Positions 19,145-29,872 of a stretch of 64,000 nucleotides of DNA are shown in pieces. This DNA comes from Puccinellia tenuiflora (taxonomy: Eukaryota > Streptophyta > Magnoliopsida > Poales > Poaceae). The translations under genes and the position numbers were made by a program. The stretch's first letter is position 1; each line of letters starts with the position of its first letter. Location of the stretch: assembly GCA_012064385.1 (NCBI GenBank), contig QRDG01001914.1:310001-374000 (forward strand), read 5' to 3'. The notes beneath the pieces were generated by a model, which saw only the letters and a list, made by a program, of their open reading frames with translations, was not told where the DNA came from and ran no database searches.

Positions 19145-20711
19145 TGATACCCACAAGTATAGGGGATCGTTGAAGTCTTCGATGTGTAAGTATAGTATCG
19201 ATCCCACGAGGAGTAGAAGGTATAAGTATTTATCCTTTCAAATAAGAGTGCCACTTCCCTTATTATCTATGCACTAGACAAACTAAAATGATTAAATGAT
19301 GCAAGTGTTTTTGGGTTTTTGGTGTATAGATTGCAAGAAAGTAAAATGCTAAGAATGCAATATGACAAGTGAAAGCTCTTAAAGAGAGAAAGCCCAATCC
19401 TCTATGCAGCAAGAGGACAAGCTCAAGTGTGTGTTTCTTATAGGTGGAGAGAGTTCCTAAGGGCTAATTAGACTTCATGGTATAAATATTTCTAGAACAA
19501 CAAGGTAAACATTTTGTCAAGATTTAATCTTCTTTGGACGGAGCCATAATTAGGAATAGCTAATAAATAAACTACACCTCTTATGATGGATCAAGGTGCC
19601 ACGTAAATGACTACACAAGAGTTATTAAGACATAAAGTCCCACCATAGCATTAATCTTTAAGGTCCCCGATACTAATACCCCATAAAGTAACTTCATAAC
19701 TTGGTCTCAGGTTTACATGTCCCCCTAAGACCTCCTCAATTCATTACATCATAGTGTTCTCCTATGAGCCCATATAGGTGAAGTGATATGCAGTCGACGT
19801 TCGCACAACACCATCATAGAATTACATCAAAGATAAAAACTAGACAAGATACCAACACATGTTATATAAAAATCATTGCCAATTCATCCTATACCCCCAG
19901 GAACATGAGAGAACTACTCACAACGCCAAGACATGATATGATTTAGTGGTACAATTGATACAACACAATCTGAAACTATGATCTCCCCACAAAACAATGA
20001 CAAGTAGCAATTCACAAACATGTAGAATAGCACTTAGACAATAGCTAGGGATCAAACAATCTCAAACTATGAGGGGGATGAAGTGGATCACGAAGATGGT
20101 GATGGAGATGGTGATGGAGATGGTGCTGGTCTTGACGGTGGTGTTGATGGAGACTCCAGAGGGGGGATGGAGAAGACCTCCGGAGGTGATTCCGGCGGTG
20201 TTTCCCCCCTCCGATCTTCTCCGGCGGCAGCCTTCTATCTCTCTGTTTCTAGTTTTGTGTTTCTCCGTCGCCTCCCTCTGGAAAACGTTGGGGGACCTTT
20301 TATATAGGTGTTTTTAGGTCACGAGGATGCTTCTGGGCGAAGGATCAATGCAAACGGGGCCACGAGGGCCAAATTGGATGGGCACACGCGGCATGGTACT
20401 GTAGCTGCGTGGGACCCCCCTTTTGGTCCTCCGGCCTCTGTTCATTGACTTCTTTCGCTCCTAAATCTTCTCCTTCCAAAATAATGACCCCCCTAAATTT
20501 ATAGCTCATTATGACGTCGTAAGGTCCTAAAACAAATAAAGAAAGAAATAGGGGTTTTCTGCCTGCGCAGGATTAATTCCATATAAAGGAGAAATCATTA
20601 TAAATTACCAAAAATCATTAAATAACAGTAATGTACCCCTTATATGATGCAAATATGAATGGAATATAACTATTATAGTGCAAAGTTCATGTATGCATTT
20701 TAGATGCATCA
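19145..20711 (-). repeat. Outer element 3' LTR
   Basis: 1567 bp. Nearly identical to 35553-36989 except for a block of about 130 bp around 20010-20140 (with a gatggagatggtgatgga microsatellite) that the other LTR lacks. TATA-like ctatataaaa on the minus strand at about 20296-20305. Confidence 0.9.
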
Positions 20712-23175
20712 ACATCCCCAAGCTTAACTCATGCTCGTCCTTGAGTATGAAAGTGATAAAACTAACATGAACTTTGCAATATAATAACAACATGGATATA
20801 CAAGATGATTGCTACTGCTACATAAAGTCAAATGATTCATTATTTCAAAGAAGTAGCAATATGCAAACAGTTTATAAAGTGATATCAAGTATTCAATGAA
20901 AAGATGATCAATGATAGTTCACAAAGTGCAACATAAAAGATAGTACTATGGACATTCTTACTTTTGCATACTTGTGGTCCATAGAGTGTAGAAAATCTGA
21001 ATATAAAAGGTGGACACTTTGGAAAAGATGTATAAATAAGTAGAGGTAAAGCATGCATAAGTTTCATCTATCCTCCAAACTATTCTACTTAAGTTATTGA
21101 ATGCAATGGTAATACTTGGTGTCAAGCTCTCATTCCCCTATCATAGCATCTTGAATGATTAAAGTTGAATGTGAAAGCAAATATGAGTAGTGCCCTTGAT
21201 AAAGTAAAGGTTAGATGTCTCATGCCCCTTGAATACAAGTACCTACACCATGATTACTCAACTTGGGAAACAGAGCAAGTTTAAGTTATCTATCATTGTA
21301 AGTAATAACGGTATCATCAAGAGTCTCAACTGGGGTACCTCTTGTCCCATGATATGGATCAAGCCCATATAAAAACAACAAGACAAACAAACATAATGAA
21401 CAATCTCAACACCCTCTTTATTTACCACTTGATATAGCTTTTTATCGTAGGGTGTATCACAGAGAGTTCAAAATAGCATGTAAGTAAATTTCCACCATGA
21501 ATGATGCATGGCTTAGATTAGCGACCCAGGATTCTCTCTAACCATTTATACAAACTCATTTAAATTTAACTCTATTTCCACATTATTTCGTCATGATAGG
21601 CATCCATAGACAAAAGTACATGATATCAACTAAATAGATAATGGAACATGTTGAAAGATTTGCATGTGACAGCACATATGGGCTAACTCCCAACCTTAAA
21701 CATTTATCCAGCCACTTTCATCATAATATTAATCACAATGATTCATGTTTATTAAATGCAATAAAATTAAAGTGTGCATCAAGTTCACGAGAGCTTTTTA
21801 ACCAACTTTTCCCATTACAATAAATAACATAATCATTTTCATTTAGAGGCATAGATAACACAAATAACATGATAAACATACTTGGAATAGCATAAAGCTA
21901 ATAGGTAGATATGGTGGACTCACTGGAAAAACTTTGGTTGAAGGTGTTGGAAACAAGTTTTTCATATATAAATGATAGTGTGGTGGTCTCACAAAATAAA
22001 AAAAATCAAAGCAAAAACAAACAAAAAGACGCTCCAAGTTTATGTGATAAAGTGCATTGATAGAAAAACAGAAGTTAGACGTGTGTAAACCGAGAGTGTG
22101 TAGGTCCAGTGGGGTTGTCTTCACATCCCCAAGCTTATGGCTTTCACCATCCTTGGATAGCTCTTGGTGCATCTCCTCTAATCCCTGTGAAAAAAACTTC
22201 AAAACACTGTTTCTCCCATTTCTTTTCTGTGGGGTGATATCAGTAGAGATAAACAAATAGGCTTCTTGCTGCATATAATCCATGGACTAAAATACTTATG
22301 AATGTTCAGATAGTGTATAATGTTGTATGCCTACTCATAAACTCAATTGGATCAAAAAGATTCAACTCAAAAGTTCAAACTATGCATAAAACAATATGGG
22401 ACAGAATCTGTCCAGAGAAACAGCAGCAGCAAAACATATTTTTCTGTCCTACTTAAACTCATCGCAAAATTATGAAACAATTCATTCATACAGAGGATGA
22501 AAAGTTTCAGTTACAGTTAAAATATCAGATCATTCGGAGTTACAGAATAAAAATTAAAAATCAAATTGTGCACAGACTTCGTGCAGGAATAAAATTTCCG
22601 AATAGAAATAGCAACTTTGTCAAACCAAAATGGGTAAAACTTGGCACTTTATTAAAAATTTCAGAAACTAAACTAAAAACTAAGTCTCTTGTTACAGCAA
22701 GAGAACACAAAGAAAATCAAAAATAAAAACAACCGGGTTGCCTCCCGTAAAGCGCTTTCTTTATAGCCATATAGCTAGGCTTACTTACTTGGTATCAAGA
22801 TGGTTGGAGTGAGGTGGCTTGGCATCCCCAAGCTTAAATTCTTGTATGCAGGGTGAGCTTAGGAATCTGTTTTCTGGACAGCAAATCACTATTGTTCAAT
22901 CTTATCTTTCAAAAGAGATTAAGCTTGCCATTAAGACGAAAAATAAGATACAAAGGTGTGGTTACAGTAGTAAACAAACACCTTGACTCTTTTTATTTAG
23001 TTTTTGCTTTGGGAGAAGTTTTAATGATAGAGACTTTGCAATGGTTCCATTGGCATGAACAACACATGTTCAAGGTCGACCCCAACATCTCCATTACTCA
23101 TCCTTCTCATTTACTTTCCCAAATTTTATATAAAGTGAAAATCTTAGACTAATTGTTAGAGAACAGTAGGTAAAG
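20712..23175 (-). other. Outer element internal region, no pol seen
   Basis: AT-rich sequence between the 3' LTR and the inner insertion. Contains three copies of catccccaagctta (20713, 22124, 22823), the complement of the polypurine tract. A gggttgcctcccgtaaagcgc segment at about 22737 is common in grass retroelements. Only short ORFs are present and no protein domain was recognised. Confidence 0.7.
20713..20726 (-). other. Polypurine tract of outer element
   Basis: Minus strand TAAGCTTGGGGATG, one base from the LTR start TGATGCATC. This is the expected position for plus-strand priming. Confidence 0.65.
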
Positions 23176-24512
23176 TGTCACATCCCGAATTTTGGCCCCA
23201 TAAAATTTTCTTTGACAAAACCAAAATTTGGGTTTGAATTTGGATCTTTTGATCTTCGCCCTCTATTCCATTCCACATTTCCAAAACCCTCAAGGTTCAC
23301 AAAATATTTGTCTTTTCTTTAATACAAAAGGGACCTAAAACCTAGCCTCCCAAAGGAGCCATACCAAGGGTGACCTCAAAAATTCCCCAAAATTCCAGAG
23401 TGATCCTCATCTAGCCTAGAACCCATTTATGCAAAAATATTGGGTGACTTGTTAAGAAAAGGGTTGACATTTTCCCTGATTTATTTTCTGCCAAAAATCC
23501 CCAAAACCCTAGCTTTCCAAAGGATGTATGTCAAGACCATCTTCAAAAATTCTCCAAAAATTCAGGGAGGATCTCCAACAAGTGTATAACCCAAATATGT
23601 AAAAATATTTGATACCTTGCTAAGGAAATAATTGAGTTTTTCCCTGTTTTACTTTCTGGCCTAAACCTTGTTATTTTTGGAAACCCTACTAAACATTTTC
23701 CAAAAATTCCAAAAACCCCAGGGTAGATGCTCCTAACCAACCCCTACCTCCATGAATTTTCCTGGCCAAAAATATTTTATTTTAAAATCCCAAAACCTGT
23801 TTTCCATTTCTGACCAGAAGTGTTCGATGAGATTTTTGTTTAGACCAAGTTTGGATTTTGGTAAAATTCTGTTCTGCAAAATCGTAGGATTTTGAATTTG
23901 GCGCAAGGTGACACGGTTACTTTTCCCTTTTGGTCTCTAGGATGAGAGAAACATGACCATGCCGATGTCGGCATGGCCATGACATGGGCACGCCCGCACC
24001 CGACGGCGCCGCCCCTTTATGGTCGCCGCCGGCGACCTCCCCGCTGCCTTCCCTCGAGCCCCCTGCCTTCCTCACCTCCCCCTCGACCCCCCCCCCCCCC
24101 CCCCCGAGCCACGCGTCGCCGCCCTTCCCTGTGCGCCGTCGGCCGCAAGGCGACGCACCGCACGCAAAGGACCTGCCGCGGGACCCCCTCGCCTGTAGCC
24201 ACCTTTATGCGCCCGTGACCGTCGATCTTATCCGCCGGCCGCGAAACCCGTCGTCTGGCCCCTGCCCTCCTCACTCCGCAACGCGCCGCCCGCTACAGCA
24301 TCGACGCGATGCTCGCCGGCCGCGGACACATCGCTCTCCCGCACCAGTACCCTCGCCACCCTCGTCCCCATCTGCATTCGCGGATTTCGCGTCGTCCAGC
24401 GCCGCCTGCACGCTACACCGACGACGCCGCAGCCGTCGTCCCGTCGCTGCCGCCCGCGACACCTCACCCCGCCACCACCGCATCCTGCCCCGGCGGACAC
24501 ACCCTCGAGCCC

Positions 24513-24520
24513 CTATAAAA
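24513..24520 (+). promoter_or_regulatory. Inner gypsy LTR TATA box
   Basis: ctataaaa in cccctataaaaggacc context, repeated at 31201-31208 in the 3' LTR. Confidence 0.65.
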
Positions 24521-25486
24521 GGACCCCCCCGGCTGCCTCCAAGCACCACACTAGCCTCCTCCCTCACCCAGCCTCCCCCTCCTCGAGTATCGCTTCCCGA
24601 AGATCCCTACATCGCCGGTGACGAGCTCCCCTCCGCCGCGCGGTCTCTGGCCAATTACCCTCTCCAGAGCCACCCCGACACCAATTACCCACCCCCTCCC
24701 CCAATCCAGACCATCAGGGAGCCGTGGCCGTCCTCGACGGGGCACGGGATGACCTGAGTCGCCGCCTCCGTCCTCGCCGCCCCACGGTCCCCGCCGAGCT
24801 CGACGTCGCCGTCGCTGCATGCCACACCGCCATCCAAGGCTCCGCCAGTAGCCCATACGGGCATCCCGGAGCACACTGAGGCCCTCTCCCTGCTCCCCCT
24901 CCGCCCCACGCCGCCGGCCGAGCACGGAGAGCTCGCCGGTGAAGAAGAACCCGCCCCTGTTTCCTTTCTTTTTTTTCTTTTCGGGCGCGTACCGGTTCGG
25001 CCCAGTAGCCGCTGACCAGTGGGTCCCGGCCGTCAGATTTTTAAACTTTCCTGAGACGTTTTTCTTTATTTGTTTCTGTTTTTAAAAAGGGCAGATTCTA
25101 GGGCTAGGTTTGAAAGGGTATAACTTTCTCAAAAATAAACAGAGAAATATGAATCTTTTTGCGCTGGCTTTGTTTTGAAACTCTCTATCCAATGCCACTG
25201 GTTTCAATTGATTTGAAGTTCATTTGCCCCCTGAACTCTTGAATGCCTTGTGGAAGGTTTTAACCCTATTTTTGAATTTCTGTAATAGATTCCAACCCCC
25301 CTATCGAAGTGGAAGTTGAACCTATCCCTGAAGGCAAGCCATCAGCCCCCAACCATCTGTTCCAAGTCCTCGATGTTTTATTTGTTGCTTGATTGAGCGG
25401 TAGTTGCATCTCATATGTCACCCCTATGCTAATATTTCATGCTTATGATTTCATGCAATTTATTATTGTCACCTTTATTTCATGCA

Positions 25487-25945
25487 ATACGATAAACTCA
25501 TGTTCCGTGAGTTGAGTTCCGGCCGGCGACTAAATACATGTTGGGCACCGCCCGCGTGGATTGAATCTCGCCTACTTTCAGTACTTTTATTCCCAGCAAC
25601 TTTACTTTCCTGCAATACGATAAACCCATCAAGTGTGGGTTGAGTTCCGGCCGGCGACTAAATACATGTTGGGCTCCGCCCACGTGGATTGAATCTCGTC
25701 TACTTTCCGTAGAGTGGGGTGTGCGTATTTATTTACTCAACCCGTGGCTGCTACTGGCCGGAGACATCTCTGTCCTCGCCCGGTTGATTTTGTCATTTTA
25801 ATTTCTTACTCAACCCGTGGCTGCTACTGGCCGGAGACATCTCCGTCCTCGTCCGGTTGATTTTGTTATTTTATCTTTACCCAACCTGTGGCTGTCACTG
25901 GTCGGAGGAAACTCCGCCATCGCCCGGTTGACCTTATTTTACCTT
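25487..25945 (+). repeat. Tandem sub-repeats inside the 4-kb LTR
   Basis: Two copies of a roughly 125-bp unit (caatacgataaac ... gttgagttccggccggcgac ... gtggattgaatctcg) are followed by three copies of a unit containing aacccgtggctgctactggc and gcccggttga. The same structure is present in the 3' LTR (about 32175-32635). Confidence 0.88.
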
Positions 25946-27193
25946 GCTGAACTACTATGTGACTATTTGATGCTCATGTATATCTTGTGGACTAACGTTT
26001 GTTGCTGTCTTATGGTCGAGAATAAAAATTGACTAAAAGATAACCACCTCCGTCGACTAGATTGAGTCAAATAGTGCCACTCGCCAAACCCACCCGCACA
26101 ACCATGCGTCGTTGAAATGGGAAGACCGTAGCTTAGTAGCCTACCGAGCCTCTTTTGATGCTACCCACTTGGCAAGTCTAGTCGGTTACTGCATAGTTGT
26201 GGTCGGGGCTAGTCTTGTGAAGGTTCCGGAGCTAGGCGTTGCTCATGAGTTGGGGACGTGCCGGATTCACTTCGTCATAAGACTTAGCCCGAGTGGTAAG
26301 TCGGTAGCTACATAAGGAGTGCCTTGGTAGTGCGGACGGCTACGGGGGAATAGATTTGTGCGGCAGGTACCGGCTGTACAAGCTTAGACCCCAACGTGTG
26401 GATAAAAGTTGCAACCTCTCGAGAGTGTCAAATCTAGAATCTAGTATTGTTCCTACCTAAGGAACGGTGTTGGGTCCAGTCACACTAGAGTCAGTCCAGT
26501 CGAACACGGAGAAATAAATTCACCAAACGGTCAGAGTTGGCCAAGGCTGAATGAGCAGAAACGTGGACCATAGTTGGTCAAAGCTAAGCCTCGAGGTGGA
26601 CCATAGTTGGTCAAAAGCTGAGCTCGGGTTGGACCAGAGTTGGTCAAACTTGAGAACCTAAGTGTTGAGAATGTTATTGTGTGGAAAGGAGACTCGTTCT
26701 CACAAGCCACGGTTTTCGTCACAGGTAAGTAGGTAAGTTAAGTCCAACCGTTAAGCTTGGACTCGCACCTGCACCCATGCCATGCCATATAGGACCGTTG
26801 GTTACGGTTGATTGAGGATTGATGTCTTGCGAGTACATTCCATGTACTCACCTGGCTTTTCATGTGGCCAGATCCTCCTACCCCCGTCGCCGAGTACCCC
26901 TTATACGAGAACTAGATCCGGTATCCAGGCAGAGCCCTGTGGAGTTAGGCCCTCTTCGTCGCACGCTTCCGCCAATCCGCTGACGCCCTCTGATGAAGTC
27001 ATGTTCGATAAATAATGTACAAACTGTTGTGTGCGCTAGGGCGCAGCCTTGTAATGAGACCCTTGTAATCCATCGTCGGTTCCCGACCCCTTAATAAAGT
27101 GGTTATGTTCTGTTATCAAGTTGTCATATATTCAGTGCTCCTGGGACTGATATATGGGGTAACTCGATCTCCGGATCGGGGTGCCACAGAGCT

Positions 27194-27205
27194 TGGTATC
27201 AGAGC
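27194..27205 (+). other. Primer-binding site, inner gypsy
   Basis: TGGTATCAGAGC, five bases after the LTR end. It matches the 3' end of plant initiator tRNA-Met. Confidence 0.9.
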
Positions 27206-27345
27206 CTAACTGCCTGTAGGATACCCTAGTTCTAAACGGAGCCTTAGATAGCGAACGTTGCTTTGCTTGCTTTTAATTGTTTCTCTATCTGTTTGTGTTT
27301 ATCTAACCTTGCAACTCACATTTTTGGCTTCTACCCTTGGTACAG

Positions 27346-28128
27346 ATGATGTTCGAGCTACCCGTAGAAACCCCCGCCTTGAACGTTCCCGGCATGCCAC
27401 AATTCCTCCGCGAGATTTGGGCACACCTCTACCCAACCTCTCCTCCCCCGACATACCGCGTACTCGCCTCCCGTTCTGGTGGGACTCATCCTGAGTTCGT
27501 CGCCACCGTCTACTTGTGCGCCTCGCCCGTGGGCCGTGGTCACACATACTCCCTCTCCTCCGGCATCACCCACCAGGAGACCCGAGCCATCCAAGAAGCC
27601 GCCGCAGATGCCATCATTCTCCTCCGCACCCACGACCCCCGCATGAAGGAGTGCACCCGCTATGCACACCTCCCGAGGTTGGATTTGAGCAATGGGGATA
27701 TCCTCTTTCCTAGCCCATGGAATCCCTCTCCAGAACTTACCACCCTACTCCAGTACACCTCCCACCTCCACCAGTATCTGCATGACACTCTTCTTCAGCT
27801 ACCTAGACTTCGCAATGGCATGAATGCAGCCGAGGTAGTGAGAGCACCAGTACCTAGCTCTTCTCGTCAGATCCCTCCACACCCAGCTCACCTTCCCCTT
27901 ACTCTTGGCCAGCTTAGAGCAAAACTCGCTTCCACTCCCGCTCGAGCCACCGCGTTCCGTAGCTCTAGCGCCCCTCCTCGCTTCTTCACTGGATACCCTC
28001 AGGAACCTCAGGCCCAGTGTCTCCGCGTCGACATTGGCACACCCTTCCCCTCGTACACCCCCATAGCGCTGGGAAGGAGCATCGACGGCATCGACATCAT
28101 CGCACCTGCTACTCCCCTTGAGATGTAG
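27346..28128 (+). CDS. Extra ORF upstream of gag, dsRNA-binding-domain-like
   Basis: Starts at ATG 27346 and encodes 260 residues. Residues about 20-95 show the spacing of a double-stranded-RNA-binding domain: FLREIWAHLYPTSPPPTYRV, then GGTHPEFVATVYL, a variable loop GRGHTYSL, and a C-terminal helix ETRAIQEAAADAIILL. The canonical form is PxYxxxxxxGPxHxPxFxxxV followed by SKKxAKxxAAxxALxxL. The basic KKxAK patch is replaced by ETRAIQ, so RNA binding is uncertain. The rest (about 150-260) is Pro/Ser-rich with no motif seen. It is complete, GC-rich in codon use and separated from gag by 231 bp. Its place between PBS and gag is unusual for Ty3/gypsy. Function unknown; an RNA-packaging or silencing-related role would be inference. 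Confidence 0.65.
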   Translation: MMFELPVETPALNVPGMPQFLREIWAHLYPTSPPPTYRVLASRSGGTHPEFVATVYLCASPVGRGHTYSLSSGITHQETRAIQEAAADAIILLRTHDPRMKECTRYAHLPRLDLSNGDILFPSPWNPSPELTTLLQYTSHLHQYLHDTLLQLPRLRNGMNAAEVVRAPVPSSSRQIPPHPAHLPLTLGQLRAKLASTPARATAFRSSSAPPRFFTGYPQEPQAQCLRVDIGTPFPSYTPIALGRSIDGIDIIAPATPLEM

Positions 28129-28359
28129 CTTTAGACGCTAGTCTCAGGAGCAGTAGCGCTTGCATCCTAGTTATGTATCGTAGCCGACGATCGCGTAGTC
28201 CGACGCGCACGTGAATAATGTAGGAGTAATGGCTTGTCCCTCGCATAATATTGTGTACCGTGTGTCATGTAACCCAACTCTCCATTGTATAAAAACGCCT
28301 TGGTTTTATCTCTTGCTTTTATTTGGATCTTCTTGGATGTTGCATTTCTTTCTCCCCTT

Positions 28360-29541
28360 ATGGAAGCTCATGGCACCCGTCAACCCCACCTTCAACCAAC
28401 CAGGATGAGGCCCAACACAGGTACAAGTGGCAGCCAAGGAACCCCAATCCGCCGTTCAGCCCGACAAGCCGGCATGGACCCAATGCCCCCACAGCCGCCA
28501 ACTCCACAGGAACCAACTCCAAGCCATCTATTGTTGATGATGGATGAACGCCACCAGCTGTACATGACTCAAATTATGAGAGAATTTGGCACCTACATGC
28601 AAGCACCGAACGCCCCTCGCCCGACCCGGTCCAAGCTGCAAGACTTCCAGCGTACTCGGCCACCCCAGTTCTCGCAGGCCACCAACCCACTCGAAGCAGA
28701 TGATTGGCTCCGTACCATGGAAAAGAAGTTAGAGATCGCTCGCGTTGATGAGCAAGACAAGGTATCTTTCGTCACTCACTATCTTGAAGGACCAGCCGAT
28801 GTGTGGTGGGACAATCAGAAAGACATGAGAGGAAATGGAACCACTATCACCTGGACAGAATTCCAAGAAATTTTCCGCAAAGCCTACATACCCTCAAGCC
28901 TTATGAAGATGAAGCAGCAGGAACTCCTAGCACTCACCCAAGGCAGCTCCACTGTAAGCGAGTACCTGACCAAGTTCAACGACCTTGCCCGTTATGCCCC
29001 AGATGATGTCAACACAGATGAGAAGAAAAAGGACAGATTCCTCCACGGAATGCACCAGGCCATCAAGACTCAGCTCAGCGTCCTACAGTTCCCAGATTTT
29101 CAAGCCTTGGTAAACACCACACTGATTTCGGAGAAGGAACACCGCACCATCTATGATTCCCACAAGAGGAAGTTTGAGTCTCGCAAACACCAGCCTGAAG
29201 AAGCTCACATGAAGCCCCGTACCTGGCCAACCAACTCCCAGGCCACTGCACCTCCAACCACTTGGACCCCACCCAGAAAGGAAGGGTACCCCCGCAATGA
29301 GTTCTACCACAAGCGTCCACTCGTAGATGACTGCAAGAGGGAAAATTCCTGCTTTAAGTGTGGCAAGAAGGGGCACTACATAGCTGATTGCCCGTTGACC
29401 AAGAACAACAATGGCAGTAACAACAATGGCCACCTCAACAACCCTCCCGCCGGAACAATGAAGCCACCTCAAGTCGCTCGTGTCCACCACATGTCCGCCG
29501 AAGAAACCTACGAAGCTTCAGATGTGACGCTTGGTATGTGA
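28360..29541 (+). CDS. gag: Ty3/gypsy Gag (capsid and nucleocapsid)
   Basis: From ATG 28360 (MEAHGT) the ORF encodes 393 residues. A Pro-rich N-terminus leads to a Retrotrans_gag-type capsid region (about 113-215) with DDWLRTMEKKLEIA, VTHYLEGPADVWWDN, WTEFQEIFRKAYIPSSLMK and SSTVSEYLTKFNDLARYAP. The nucleocapsid end has one CCHC zinc knuckle, CFKCGKKGHYIADC, at about residues 331-344. The frame is open from start to stop, so the protein could still be made and could package the element's RNA. It ends at TGA (29541) in a sequence where relatives continue into protease, so gag and pol were probably once one frame. Confidence 0.92.
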   Translation: MEAHGTRQPHLQPTRMRPNTGTSGSQGTPIRRSARQAGMDPMPPQPPTPQEPTPSHLLLMMDERHQLYMTQIMREFGTYMQAPNAPRPTRSKLQDFQRTRPPQFSQATNPLEADDWLRTMEKKLEIARVDEQDKVSFVTHYLEGPADVWWDNQKDMRGNGTTITWTEFQEIFRKAYIPSSLMKMKQQELLALTQGSSTVSEYLTKFNDLARYAPDDVNTDEKKKDRFLHGMHQAIKTQLSVLQFPDFQALVNTTLISEKEHRTIYDSHKRKFESRKHQPEEAHMKPRTWPTNSQATAPPTTWTPPRKEGYPRNEFYHKRPLVDDCKRENSCFKCGKKGHYIADCPLTKNNNGSNNNGHLNNPPAGTMKPPQVARVHHMSAEETYEASDVTLGM

Positions 29542-29650
29542 ACCACCAACGCTAAACTTGCAATAATTTTTGTTGACCCTGGAACTCCCCACTCCCTCGT
29601 CATAAGGTTTCGTTGCAAGGCACCGTTTTATGTTTTCCCTAGACTTGGAC
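29542..29650 (+). pseudogene. Protease start remnant after gag stop
   Basis: Directly after the gag TGA the same frame reads TTNAKLAIIFVDPGTPHSLVI. It resembles the usual gypsy protease start with a DSGASHSFI active site, but here the active site is DPGTPHSLV. The frame is lost within about 30 codons. The sequence then jumps to a short pol tail and the polypurine tract, so reverse transcriptase, RNase H and integrase are deleted. Confidence 0.6.
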
Positions 29651-29872
29651 CTAAGCCACGAGTTCACGCGTGAGGAATGTCCCCTCCAAAGTTTGGACAA
29701 GCCAGAGCGCCACACCCACAGCAGAATCACAAGGATAAATAAGTAAAAAGAGGACAAACCACCAAAGAGGAAGTCCCTGGAAATGAGAGAATTCTTGAGA
29801 GCAGAATAACCATACCTATTCCATGAGCAACTCGAATCTCGGGGACGAGATTCATTTTAAGGGGGGAAGGTT
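29651..29872 (+). other. Pol-deleted junction and polypurine tract, inner gypsy
   Basis: About 200 bp of non-coding remainder ends with ttaaggggggaaggtt just before the LTR (29873). The aaggggggaagg run is a standard polypurine tract. Confidence 0.75.

Larger units (their letters stand above)
23176..27188 (+). repeat. Inner gypsy 5' LTR
   Basis: 4013 bp. A GC-rich block (about 23950-24960) is followed by AT-rich sequence and sub-repeats (25487-25945). A TATA box (ctataaaa) lies at 24513-24520. A C-run at about 24087-24105 is much longer than in the 3' LTR. Several ORFs in the GC block are composition effects. Confidence 0.93.

Noticed and set aside
23984..24757. 257-codon plus-strand ORF in the GC-rich part of the inner 5' LTR
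   Set aside because: Pro/Ser/Arg-rich through composition, open in several frames at once, and shortened in the near-identical 3' LTR by small indels; no domain.
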